Assembly (NCBI GenBank): GCA_947625075.1
Contig: CANQMY010000083.1
Location: 1-5,578 of the forward strand
Source: an uncultured Clostridia bacterium
GTDB taxonomy: Bacteria > Bacillota > Clostridia > TANB77 > CAG-508
Direction: 5' to 3'
Length of the DNA stretch: 5,578 bases
The notes under the pieces were generated by a model. The model was not told the origin of the DNA, made no database searches, and saw only the letters and a program-made list of their open reading frames with translations. Each line of letters opens with the position of its first letter. The stretch's first letter is position 1. This document shows, piece by piece, positions 1 through 5,176 of this stretch. The translations under genes and the position numbers were made by a program.

Positions 1-24
1 TACAATTATATCACCTATAGCCAA
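1..24 (-). CDS. ftsA: Probable FtsA, first eight codons only (TTG start)
   Basis: Only the start is in the window. Reading down from 24 gives TTG GCT ATA GGT GAT ATA ATT GTA, i.e. (M)AIGDIIV, open to the window edge. FtsA proteins commonly begin with a short lead into a DIIVGLDIGTSK-like first strand of the actin fold, so the visible residues fit, although the diagnostic GxDxGT loop is outside the window. An in-frame TAA at 33-31 lies just upstream and no ATG intervenes, so TTG is the only reasonable start. A purine-rich GGGGGTAAT (38-30) stands in for the ribosome binding site, with about nine bases from GGGGG to TTG. Position immediately after sbp is the ftsA position in Firmicutes. FtsA would anchor FtsZ to the membrane. 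Identity rests on eight residues plus gene order. Confidence 0.6.
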
Positions 25-61
25 AGTAAATTACCCCCAGTCCTATTTTTTTACTTGTTTT

Positions 62-90
62 AGAATATATTATTTTTCACAAAAAGTCAA
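62..90 (-). promoter_or_regulatory. Candidate sigma-A promoter for ftsA
   Basis: On the minus strand a TTGACT (90-85; 5 of 6 to the -35 consensus) is followed after 17 bases by TATTCT (67-62; 4 of 6), or after 15 bases by TATATT (69-64; 5 of 6). Initiation near 55 would leave a leader of about 30 bases before the TTG start at 24, with the GGGGG ribosome binding site inside it. This would give ftsA (and presumably ftsZ) its own promoter in addition to read-through from the upstream operon, as no terminator is visible after sbp. Seen: the hexamers and spacing. Inferred: activity. Confidence 0.5.
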
Positions 91-107
91 TAGAATTTGA
101 AATAATT

Positions 108-137
108 TTGTAATATTTTTGTAATAGCATTGTAATA
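108..137. repeat. Three TTGTAATA copies at 11-bp spacing
   Basis: TTGTAATA occurs three times on the plus strand, beginning at 108, 119 and 130, so each copy is exactly 11 bases from the next and sits on the same face of the helix. The intervening bases differ (TTT and GCA), so this is not a plain homogeneous tandem repeat. The array lies upstream of the -35 of the probable ftsA promoter (85-90). Phased short repeats just upstream of a promoter are typical of protein binding sites, but I do not recognise a specific regulator. Confidence 0.5.
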
Positions 138-138
138 A

Positions 139-145
139 TGTCGAA
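139..145 (+). promoter_or_regulatory. Candidate Spo0A-binding box (0A box)
   Basis: TGTCGAA is an exact match to the core 0A box bound by the sporulation regulator Spo0A in Bacillus and Clostridium. It sits about 50 bases upstream of the -35 of the probable ftsA promoter and directly beside the TTGTAATA array, in a short A+T-rich intergenic region where a motif with three G/C bases is uncommon. In B. subtilis, ftsAZ expression rises at sporulation onset through a sigma-H promoter, so developmental control of this gene pair is reasonable. Whether this organism sporulates is not visible here; a seven-base match alone is weak evidence. Confidence 0.35.
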
Positions 146-173
146 TACTGTTATTTCATGATTTTTTTTATTT

Positions 174-539
174 TTATTTTGTCTTTTTTTCGATTTTTTG
201 TGATATTTTATTTAAGTAATATCTTCTAATAATTCCTAAGTTATTAAACATTCTTCCAACAAATACTATAATTGCTGCCAAATATATATCTACATTTAAT
301 CTTTGTCCTAAATATGTTAGTATCATAGCAATTATTGCATTTACAAAAAAACCAGATATAAATACTTTTAAATCAAAATTCTTTTTTATATACGATGCAA
401 TTCCACCAAATACTGAATCTAATGCTGCTACTATTGCAATTGCTAAATATTTTGAAGCAGTATAAGGTATTGTAGGAATTAAAAAACCAAAAAGAATTCC
501 AAGTAAACTGCCTATTATTATTGTTAAAATCATCATCAT
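174..539 (-). CDS. sbp: Small basic protein Sbp, DUF1290 membrane protein
   Basis: A 121-residue, very hydrophobic protein of the DUF1290 (small basic protein) family found between divIB/DUF881 genes and ftsA in Firmicutes. About three to four membrane segments are visible: residues 3-22, 29-48, 58-77 and 82-97. Family-like blocks are AALDSVFGG (39-47), FISGFFVNA (60-68) and an FNNLGIIRR stretch near 98-106, followed by a Lys-rich cytoplasmic-looking tail. Its molecular function is unknown; location suggests a link to division or envelope processes. The start overlaps the upstream DUF881 stop as TAATG. There are three consecutive ATG codons; the first (539-537) is 7 bases from a strong AAGGAGG (553-547) and is preferred. 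No hairpin terminator follows the stop, so transcripts may continue into ftsA. Confidence 0.93.
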   Translation of the reverse strand: MMMILTIIIGSLLGILFGFLIPTIPYTASKYLAIAIVAALDSVFGGIASYIKKNFDLKVFISGFFVNAIIAMILTYLGQRLNVDIYLAAIIVFVGRMFNNLGIIRRYYLNKISQKIEKKTK

Positions 540-1252
540 TATTCAACCTCCTTCATTGATTCTGCAACTATTGTTTTTGTATATTTGTTTATAATTACAT
601 TATCAGATGCTTCTACTTCTATTTCCAAATTATTAACTTTCATTAAATCAACAAATCCACTATTTTTTAAGTTTAATGTACTCATTAAATATGCTTTATC
701 TCCTATTGCTTTTACTGTATATGGTGAGCTAATCCTTGAATCTGAATTTATAACTATAAAACTATTATTTATTGAAATTATATCTGTTAAATTTATTATT
801 CTGTTATCATTTATTGAAATTGCTTCTGCTCCTGCATACTTTAATTCATTTACAAGCATAATTAAATCATCTGCTGCATAAGTTGCCTCATCTGTGTCTC
901 TTAAGGTTATTATTACTCCTTCTCCTTGTACATCTGTTAAACCTAATAAAGTATTTGATTCATTAAGTTCTTTATCTATAAGTTCTGTAGATTCTTTATT
1001 TTCTGCCATACTTAAAATATAATCTGAAATTGTATTTTGATTTGTTTGATATTGTTCCATTGTTTCTTCATATCTTGATTTGTATGTTGCAATTTGTGTT
1101 CTTAGTTCATCACTTCGTAGTCCTTCTAAATTTGATTCTTCTGATTTATCTACAGCTCTAAATTGTATAAACATTGAACCAACAAGTAATAAACTCATTA
1201 TTCCTACTACTATTGATATAATAATAGTCTGTTTATCTTTTTTTATAGTCAT
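539..1252 (-). CDS. DUF881 (YlxX-like) membrane-anchored protein, intact copy
   Basis: A 237-residue DUF881 protein in the ylxX position. It has a short basic N-terminus, one membrane segment (about 9-29), a helical, probably coiled-coil stretch (about 42-100) and the DUF881 domain from LLGLTDVQGEGVIITL (102-117) to the end, including a NELKYAGAEAISIND block (135-149) and SPYTVKAIGD (176-185). Topology suggests a single-pass protein with its domain outside the membrane. The family has no established biochemical activity; it travels with divIB, sbp and ftsA. The ribosome binding site is GAGGTGA (1266-1260), 7 bases before the ATG. The ATG directly follows the TAA that ends the out-of-frame tail of the preceding DUF881 gene. 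Its stop overlaps the sbp start by one base, indicating coupled translation. It is a paralogue of the preceding gene and the template that reveals that gene's frameshift. Confidence 0.9.
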   Translation of the reverse strand: MTIKKDKQTIIISIVVGIMSLLLVGSMFIQFRAVDKSEESNLEGLRSDELRTQIATYKSRYEETMEQYQTNQNTISDYILSMAENKESTELIDKELNESNTLLGLTDVQGEGVIITLRDTDEATYAADDLIMLVNELKYAGAEAISINDNRIINLTDIISINNSFIVINSDSRISSPYTVKAIGDKAYLMSTLNLKNSGFVDLMKVNNLEIEVEASDNVIINKYTKTIVAESMKEVE

Positions 1253-1378
1253 TTATATTTCACCTCTATTCGTCATAAATTTTTGTGTTAATGCTCCGCT
1301 AAATTTATTTATCTTTATATTATTATCTTTCTTTACTTGTACTGATAAATTATTCATTCTCATATTTTGAAGTATTCC
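1253..1378 (-). pseudogene. Detached C-terminal 41 codons of the first DUF881 gene (+1 frame)
   Basis: From 1378 the frame one base on from the upstream gene is open for 41 codons and ends in TAA at 1255-1253. It begins GILQNMRMNNLSVQVKK and continues DNNIKINKFSGALTQK, closely matching the end of the second DUF881 protein (VDLMKVNNLEIEVEA, then SDNVIINKYTKTIVAE). Joined to the first 198 residues of the upstream gene after skipping one base (C on the minus strand, 1379), it gives a 239-residue protein ending ERAG-GILQNM, the expected DUF881 C-terminus and close to the 237 residues of the paralogue. Its stop abuts the next gene's ATG, as murA abuts ftsQ. This stretch would otherwise look like a 97-base gap. 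It has no start of its own in a sensible place, so it is a fragment, not a separate gene. Confidence 0.85.
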
Positions 1379-1973
1379 GTCCTGCTCTTTCAACAGCACC
1401 ATATAAACTTTCTTGATGACCTATTGCTTTTATTACGCAAGGTGAACTTATTTTTTCTCCATTTACTAATATTACATTTCCAGCACATATAATATATGTA
1501 GAATTTACTATCCTTTGTCCATTTATTTCTATCGCTTCTGCTCCTGCATTTGATAATTCATTTACAATATCTCTTAAGTTACCATCATGTATTAAAAGGG
1601 CACTTGCATCTAAAATTTGAAGATTAGATTTACCATCTGCAAGTTCTATAATTATACCTTTTCCTGTAACATCTGTTAATCCCAATAATAGATTATTTCT
1701 CTTTATTTGCTCTGCCTTTTCTTCTGAATCACTTGCATTAGTTGATGCAGATTGTCTTATAACATCTAACTCTTTATTTGATTTAGACAAATTTTCAGCT
1801 GCTTTTTCATATTTTTCTTTCCATTGTAATAAACTATCTTTTAGTTCATCATCAGCAAATGTTTGAGCAACTATTGAATTTTCTATTGCCATAGTTCTTA
1901 TTTGTAAAGTTATTGCTAATGCAAGTACAAAGCAAGTAATACCTAGTCCAATTTTTAAGCTTTTATTTTTCAT
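1350..1973 (-). CDS. DUF881 (YlxW-like) membrane-anchored protein, C-terminus lost to a frameshift
   Basis: The open frame encodes 207 residues in the ylxW position after ftsQ. Visible parts are a membrane segment (about 7-25), a charged helical, probably coiled-coil region (about 41-95), and the DUF881 domain: LLGLTDVTGKGIIIEL (96-111), the NELSNAGAEAIEINGQRIVN block (138-157) and SSPCVIKAIG (176-185). Residues 1-198 follow the family; the last nine (RNTSKYENE) do not, and the true tail continues in the +1 frame to 1253. The break lies at GGA CGG AAT (1382-1374), where dropping the C at 1379 restores the reading frame. CGG is also an unusual Arg codon for this A+T-rich DNA. Start: ATG with an excellent AAGGAGG (1986-1980) 6 bases upstream, 37 bases after the ftsQ stop. 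Either a sequencing indel or a real truncation; function in the family is unknown. Confidence 0.88.
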   Translation of the reverse strand: MKNKSLKIGLGITCFVLALAITLQIRTMAIENSIVAQTFADDELKDSLLQWKEKYEKAAENLSKSNKELDVIRQSASTNASDSEEKAEQIKRNNLLLGLTDVTGKGIIIELADGKSNLQILDASALLIHDGNLRDIVNELSNAGAEAIEINGQRIVNSTYIICAGNVILVNGEKISSPCVIKAIGHQESLYGAVERAGRNTSKYENE

Positions 1974-2010
1974 TATGATCCTCCTTAAATATTAAAAGTA
2001 AAATAATTTA

Positions 2011-3072
2011 TTATTTCCAACTTGCATATGGAAACTTATTTCTAAAATCAACGTTTAAATGTAATACACCTGATTTTTCTTTTTCTTTTTCTAAAATTGA
2101 CTGCAAATAAAGCATTTTTATATCTATATTAGTTGTGTCTCCTAAATGTACAATTTTATTTTCATTTTTTAATTCTACTATAAAATTAGCATCATTCTCT
2201 ATATTAAAGCTTGTTATTTTTTGTTTTATTTGATAATTTTCTGCTACATTTAAAATACTTATAACAGTTTTTAAATTATCTATATCTTCTTGACATAATC
2301 TATTGCCTTCTAATATATCTTCATTTTTAGTTTTGTATCCTAATATTTTAAGCTTGTCCTCTAAATTTTCTGAATTTATTTCTAATATATAACCATTATT
2401 ATCTATATAAGCATATCCTCCACCAACTTCAATTTCAAATTCTGCTTTTCTTTCTTCTACAATAATTTCAATGCTTCCTGGCATTTTTCTATTTATTTTT
2501 ACATTTTCAATATATGAATTTTGTTTTATATAACTTTCTATTTCTTTTTTATTTATTTTAAATAAGTTAATTTCTTTTTCTATTTTTGACAAACTTATTA
2601 TTTCATCTGCTGAAATTTTTTCGTTTCCCTTTACTTGTATGTTAGTAATTTTAAAAACTGGTGATAATAAAAATAACAATATTGCAGTAATTACTAATAA
2701 TATTAAAAATAGTATTTCAACTATTTTCATTGTCTTTTTTCTTTTTGCAATTAACTTAGGATTTGATTTTTTTCTGTTTTTGATTCTTTGTTTTTCCTCA
2801 AGTTTTTCTTGTTTTCTTATTTCTTTTTCTCTTTTTATTCTTTCTTTTCTTTTTTTCTTTTTGACCTTTTCTAATTTTTTTCTATTAATTTTTGGTATTT
2901 CTTCTGCATCTATGTATTTTTCTTTTTTTATATTATTTTTTAATTTGCGATTTGCTTTTGTATCATCAGGAACTTCTAAATCATAGTTAAATATGCTTTG
3001 TCTATTTTTTATATATGAGGCATCTTTTGAAGATGCCTTTTTATTTTTAGCATTTGTAACTTTTTTTTGCAT
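2011..3072 (-). CDS. ftsQ: Cell division protein FtsQ/DivIB
   Basis: A 353-residue bitopic division protein. Residues 1-115 are a long, very Lys/Arg/Glu-rich cytoplasmic tail, partly likely coiled coil (about 60-105). One membrane segment follows (about 116-138), then the POTRA domain (about 141-208: FKITNIQVKGNEKISADEI start, NSYIENVKINRKMPGSIEIIV end) and the beta domain (about 209-345) with a YAYIDNNGYIL element at 220-230. FtsQ/DivIB, with FtsL and FtsB/DivIC, forms the divisome scaffold that licenses septal wall synthesis. The Lys-rich tail is longer than in proteobacterial FtsQ but usual for Gram-positive DivIB. The ATG abuts the murA stop (TAA ATG), with AGGTGG (3083-3078) inside the last murA codons, so translation is probably coupled. 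The tail's early codons also contain a perfect inverted repeat, listed separately. Weak sequence conservation is normal for this family; gene order supports the call. Confidence 0.92.
   Translation of the reverse strand: MQKKVTNAKNKKASSKDASYIKNRQSIFNYDLEVPDDTKANRKLKNNIKKEKYIDAEEIPKINRKKLEKVKKKKRKERIKREKEIRKQEKLEEKQRIKNRKKSNPKLIAKRKKTMKIVEILFLILLVITAILLFLLSPVFKITNIQVKGNEKISADEIISLSKIEKEINLFKINKKEIESYIKQNSYIENVKINRKMPGSIEIIVEERKAEFEIEVGGGYAYIDNNGYILEINSENLEDKLKILGYKTKNEDILEGNRLCQEDIDNLKTVISILNVAENYQIKQKITSFNIENDANFIVELKNENKIVHLGDTTNIDIKMLYLQSILEKEKEKSGVLHLNVDFRNKFPYASWK
3018..3048 (+). terminator. Intrinsic-terminator-like hairpin on the strand opposite ftsQ
   Basis: On the plus strand AGGCATCTT (3018-3026) and AAGATGCCT (3030-3038) form a perfect 9-bp stem with the three-base loop TTG, followed directly by a T tract interrupted once by A (3038-3048). 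That is the full shape of a rho-independent terminator, but it lies inside the 5' part of ftsQ, which is on the other strand. Read as ftsQ mRNA, the same repeat makes a hairpin about 35-55 bases after the start codon with no U tract after it. The T tract is the complement of AAA-rich Lys codons, so the tract may be a by-product of coding; the perfect stem is harder to dismiss. Activity is inferred. Confidence 0.45.
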
Positions 3073-4335
3073 TTATACCACCTTTTCTAATATAATATTA
3101 GCACCTAGTTTTTTTAGTTTTTTCTCTAGATTTTCATATCCTCTTAATATATATTCGGCATTTTCTACTCTTGTTTTTCCCGATGCAGATAATCCTGCTA
3201 AAACTAATGCTGCTCCTCCTCTCAAATCTGCACTGCTAACAGTTTCTCCTTTAAGTTTACTCTCTCCCGTAATTTCAATAGCATTTTCTTCCTTAAAAAT
3301 AATGTTTGCTCCCATCTTTTTTAAGTCTAATGCATATTTAAATCTATTTTCAAATATATTTTCTTTTATAATAGATGTTCCTTTTGCTTTAGTTAATACT
3401 GCTCCAATTATTGGTTGCATATCTGTTGGAAATCCAGGATATGGCATCGTTTCTATATTTGTAGATTTTAATATTTTAGGAGCAGTTAAGAAAATAGAAT
3501 TTTTAGTTATAGAAATTTTACACCCAATTTCTTTTAATTTATATAATACATTTAGTAAATTTTCGGGATTTGCATTTTCTATTTTCACCCTGCCATTTGT
3601 AATGGCAGCAGCACACAATAATGTTCCAGTTTCTATTCTGTCTGTCATTATTTTATAATCCGTCTTATGCAATTTTTTTACTCCACAAATTGTAATTCTA
3701 CTTGTTCCAGCTCCATATACTTTTGCACCCATTTTATTTAAACATTTTGCTAAATCTTGTATTTCAGGTTCTTTTGCAGCATTTAGTATGTGTGTTACAC
3801 CTTTACAATACACAGATGCTAAAATTATATTTTCTGTAGCTCCCACACTTGGAAAACCTAACTTTATTTTTGTTCCAATTAATTCTTTTTTTGCTTTGCA
3901 ATGTATGTAATCTTCTTTTTCTTCAATTTCAACCCCTAAATCTTTAAAAGCTTTTAAGTGTAAGTCAATAGGTCTTTTTCCAATATTGCATCCTCCCGGA
4001 TAAGAAAAAGTCGCTTCCTTGAATCTTCCTAGAATTGCTCCTGCTAAAACTACTGTAGAACGAAGTTTATGCATTAAATCTTTTGGTATTATTTTGTTAT
4101 GCATTTCTTTACTCGATATAGTAATTTTACCACTATTCATTATTACTTTGCAACCAAGTAATTTTAATATTTTAAGGGTAATTCTTGTATCTTCTATATC
4201 TGGTATATTATAAAATGTTACTGGTTCAGGATTTAGTATTGCAGTAGCTATTATTGGAAGCGCTGCGTTTTTAGAACCTGATGCCTTGACTTCACCTTCT
4301 ATTTTATTTTTTCCTTCTATTACATAACTTAGCAT
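3073..4335 (-). CDS. murA: UDP-N-acetylglucosamine 1-carboxyvinyltransferase MurA
   Basis: A complete 420-residue MurA, the usual length. It transfers enolpyruvate from PEP to UDP-GlcNAc, the first committed cytoplasmic step of peptidoglycan synthesis. Visible signatures: SKNAALPI (21-28) with the PEP-binding Lys22, KLRST (90-94) with a substrate-binding Arg, the mobile-loop YPGGCNIGKRPIDLHL (112-127) carrying catalytic Cys116 (the fosfomycin-reactive residue, here Cys and not the Asp of resistant lineages), YPGFPTDMQ (299-307) with catalytic Asp305, ENIFENRF (325-332) and DLRGGAALVLAG (370-381). All expected catalytic residues are present. Start: ATG with GGGAG (4348-4344) 8 bases upstream, giving the normal N-terminus MLSYVIEGKNKIEGEVKASG. 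It follows a 155-base leader and abuts ftsQ downstream. Firmicutes often carry two paralogues (MurAA/MurAB, also called MurZ); which one this is cannot be settled here, but the location with ftsQ suggests the division-cluster copy. Confidence 0.97.
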   Translation of the reverse strand: MLSYVIEGKNKIEGEVKASGSKNAALPIIATAILNPEPVTFYNIPDIEDTRITLKILKLLGCKVIMNSGKITISSKEMHNKIIPKDLMHKLRSTVVLAGAILGRFKEATFSYPGGCNIGKRPIDLHLKAFKDLGVEIEEKEDYIHCKAKKELIGTKIKLGFPSVGATENIILASVYCKGVTHILNAAKEPEIQDLAKCLNKMGAKVYGAGTSRITICGVKKLHKTDYKIMTDRIETGTLLCAAAITNGRVKIENANPENLLNVLYKLKEIGCKISITKNSIFLTAPKILKSTNIETMPYPGFPTDMQPIIGAVLTKAKGTSIIKENIFENRFKYALDLKKMGANIIFKEENAIEITGESKLKGETVSSADLRGGAALVLAGLSASGKTRVENAEYILRGYENLEKKLKKLGANIILEKVV

Positions 4336-4373
4336 ACTTTTGTCTCCCTTCTTCGCTTTCCACTAGAATCCGA

Positions 4374-4403
4374 ACTTTGAATTTTTTTCAAAAGCTTCAA
4401 AGT
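4374..4403 (-). repeat. 8-bp perfect inverted repeat in the murA leader
   Basis: ACTTTGAA (4403-4396 on the minus strand) pairs perfectly with TTCAAAGT (4381-4374), with a 14-base loop that contains a second near-copy, CTTTTGAA. The near-copy could compete for the same 3' arm with one bulged base, so two alternative stems are possible. No U tract follows in either direction, so it is not an intrinsic terminator. It could be an RNA hairpin or a protein binding site. Confidence 0.45.
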
Positions 4404-4404
4404 A

Positions 4405-4427
4405 TAGATAGCTGAGGACTGCTACTA
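4405..4427 (-). promoter_or_regulatory. Hairpin with an anti-ribosome-binding-site loop upstream of murA
   Basis: On the minus strand TAGTAGC (4427-4421) pairs with GCTA-T-CTA (4412-4405, one bulged T), presenting the eight-base loop AGTCCTCA (4420-4413). The GTCCTC within the loop can pair with GGGAGAC (4348-4342), which contains the murA ribosome binding site, giving six pairs with one G-U and one bulge. This suggests, but does not show, a long-range contact controlling murA translation. The stem is short and A+T-rich. Confidence 0.25.
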
Positions 4428-4490
4428 ACTGATATATAGTATGTTAAGTTTTTATTTGTTGTTACTTTATTTTTTTATCACAAAAATATT

Positions 4491-5174
4491 TTATTCTTCT
4501 GTGTATCCAAATTTTATCATTCTTTCCTTTTCATTTGCACTTAGTTCTTTTAACCATTCTGCAAAACCTGTATTATCATTTTTTCTTAAGTGTTCAAAAT
4601 AATTTATTCTATCTTCTTTTGTAATAACAACTGGTGGTAAATTATTTTTTATAAGCTCATAGTTCATAAGTAATCTACCTGTTCTGCCATTGCCATCTTC
4701 AAATGGATGTATTTTTTCAAATTCTATATGATATTTTGCAATTTTGCAAAATATATCTTGATTATCATTATTATAATTATTTATATAATACATCATTAAA
4801 TTAGGAATTTTTTGAGGTTCTGGTGGAATATGCTCACTACCTCTTATGAAAACCTGTATTTTTCTATAACCTTCTGTATCTTTTATGTCTTTATTTATAG
4901 TTTCATTAATTTGTTTTATAAGTCTTTCACTTAATTCTTCATTGTTTTTTAAATTTTCAAAAACTAATTCTAATGCTTTTTTATGATTAATTGCTTCATA
5001 AATTTCTCTTGGTTCTTTTCCTTCTATTTTGAAACTGTTATCATTGTATAAAATGGCATAAGTCTCAGCAAATGTAAGTGTACTTCCCTCAATAGCATTT
5101 GAATGATAAGTACTTCTAGTTATTAAATCTTCTAAATATTCTTTATTATTTAGAATAAACTCTAATATAGTCAT
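4491..5174 (-). CDS. Fic-domain protein, class II self-inhibited (probable AMP transferase)
   Basis: A complete 227-residue Fic protein. The active-site motif HPFEDGNGRTGR (156-167) is intact: His156 would be the catalytic base, Asp160 fits the metal-ligand position, and the GNGR-GR glycines and arginines bind the nucleotide phosphates. The N-terminal inhibitory motif (S/T)xxxE(G/N) is present as SNAIEG (25-30) with inhibitory Glu29, which places it in class II, where the inhibitory helix precedes the Fic core in the same chain. A flap for the target is visible around YRKIQVFIRGSEHIPPEP (103-120). Such enzymes usually AMPylate a Tyr/Ser/Thr of a target protein; the target is unknown. Start: ATG with AGGAG (5185-5181) 6 bases upstream, inside the last smc codons, so it is co-transcribed and probably coupled to smc. 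Smc is more often followed by ftsY, making fic a likely insertion. Its codon use looks like its neighbours. Confidence 0.93.
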   Translation of the reverse strand: MTILEFILNNKEYLEDLITRSTYHSNAIEGSTLTFAETYAILYNDNSFKIEGKEPREIYEAINHKKALELVFENLKNNEELSERLIKQINETINKDIKDTEGYRKIQVFIRGSEHIPPEPQKIPNLMMYYINNYNNDNQDIFCKIAKYHIEFEKIHPFEDGNGRTGRLLMNYELIKNNLPPVVITKEDRINYFEHLRKNDNTGFAEWLKELSANEKERMIKFGYTEE

Positions 5175-5176
5175 TT

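Larger units (their letters stand above)
4336..4490 (-). other. Non-coding murA leader region between fic and murA
   Basis: The only sizeable non-coding stretch inside the cluster apart from the one before ftsA. No protein of meaningful length is encoded. On the minus strand it begins with an A-rich run after the fic stop, then has two inverted repeats (listed separately) and ends in the murA ribosome binding site. I see no hairpin followed by a U tract, so no intrinsic terminator ends the smc-fic transcript here. Promoter signals are weak: a TATACT (4406-4401) resembles a -10 element, but no convincing -35 lies 16-18 bases upstream. The region is less A+T-rich near 4345-4430 than its surroundings, which could reflect a structured leader RNA. 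I recognise no known riboswitch or T-box motif. Confidence 0.5.

Noticed and set aside
94..173. Intrinsic terminator after sbp
   Set aside because: The sequence after the stop is A-rich on the transcribed strand without a stable stem followed by a U tract; read-through into ftsA is more likely.
1374..1385. Programmed +1 frameshift at GGA CGG A in the DUF881 gene
   Set aside because: The unusual CGG codon could stall a ribosome, but a Gly tRNA on GGA does not re-pair well with GAC after a +1 slip, and I see no stimulatory element. An indel is the simpler explanation, though recoding is not excluded.
3590..3608. Perfect 8-bp hairpin CTGCCATT / AATGGCAG inside murA
   Set aside because: No T tract follows on either strand, and the sequence encodes the conserved AAAITNGRVKI part of MurA, so coding constraint or chance is sufficient.
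585..3658. Plus-strand open frames at 585-881, 1080-1370, 2639-2986 and 2993-3658
   Set aside because: Each lies wholly or largely over a well-supported minus-strand gene, encodes low-complexity Phe/Ile/Ser-rich protein typical of the complement of A+T-rich coding DNA, and matches no family I recognise.
4360..4385. tRNA T-arm-like GTTCGGATTC on the minus strand before murA
   Set aside because: The T-loop position that should be A is G, no acceptor or anticodon arm can be built around it, and there is no second copy that would suggest an attachment site.
4491..5174. Fic as the toxin of a two-gene toxin-antitoxin pair
   Set aside because: The inhibitory motif is in the same chain (SNAIEG, class II) and there is no small antitoxin gene beside it; the neighbours are smc and murA.
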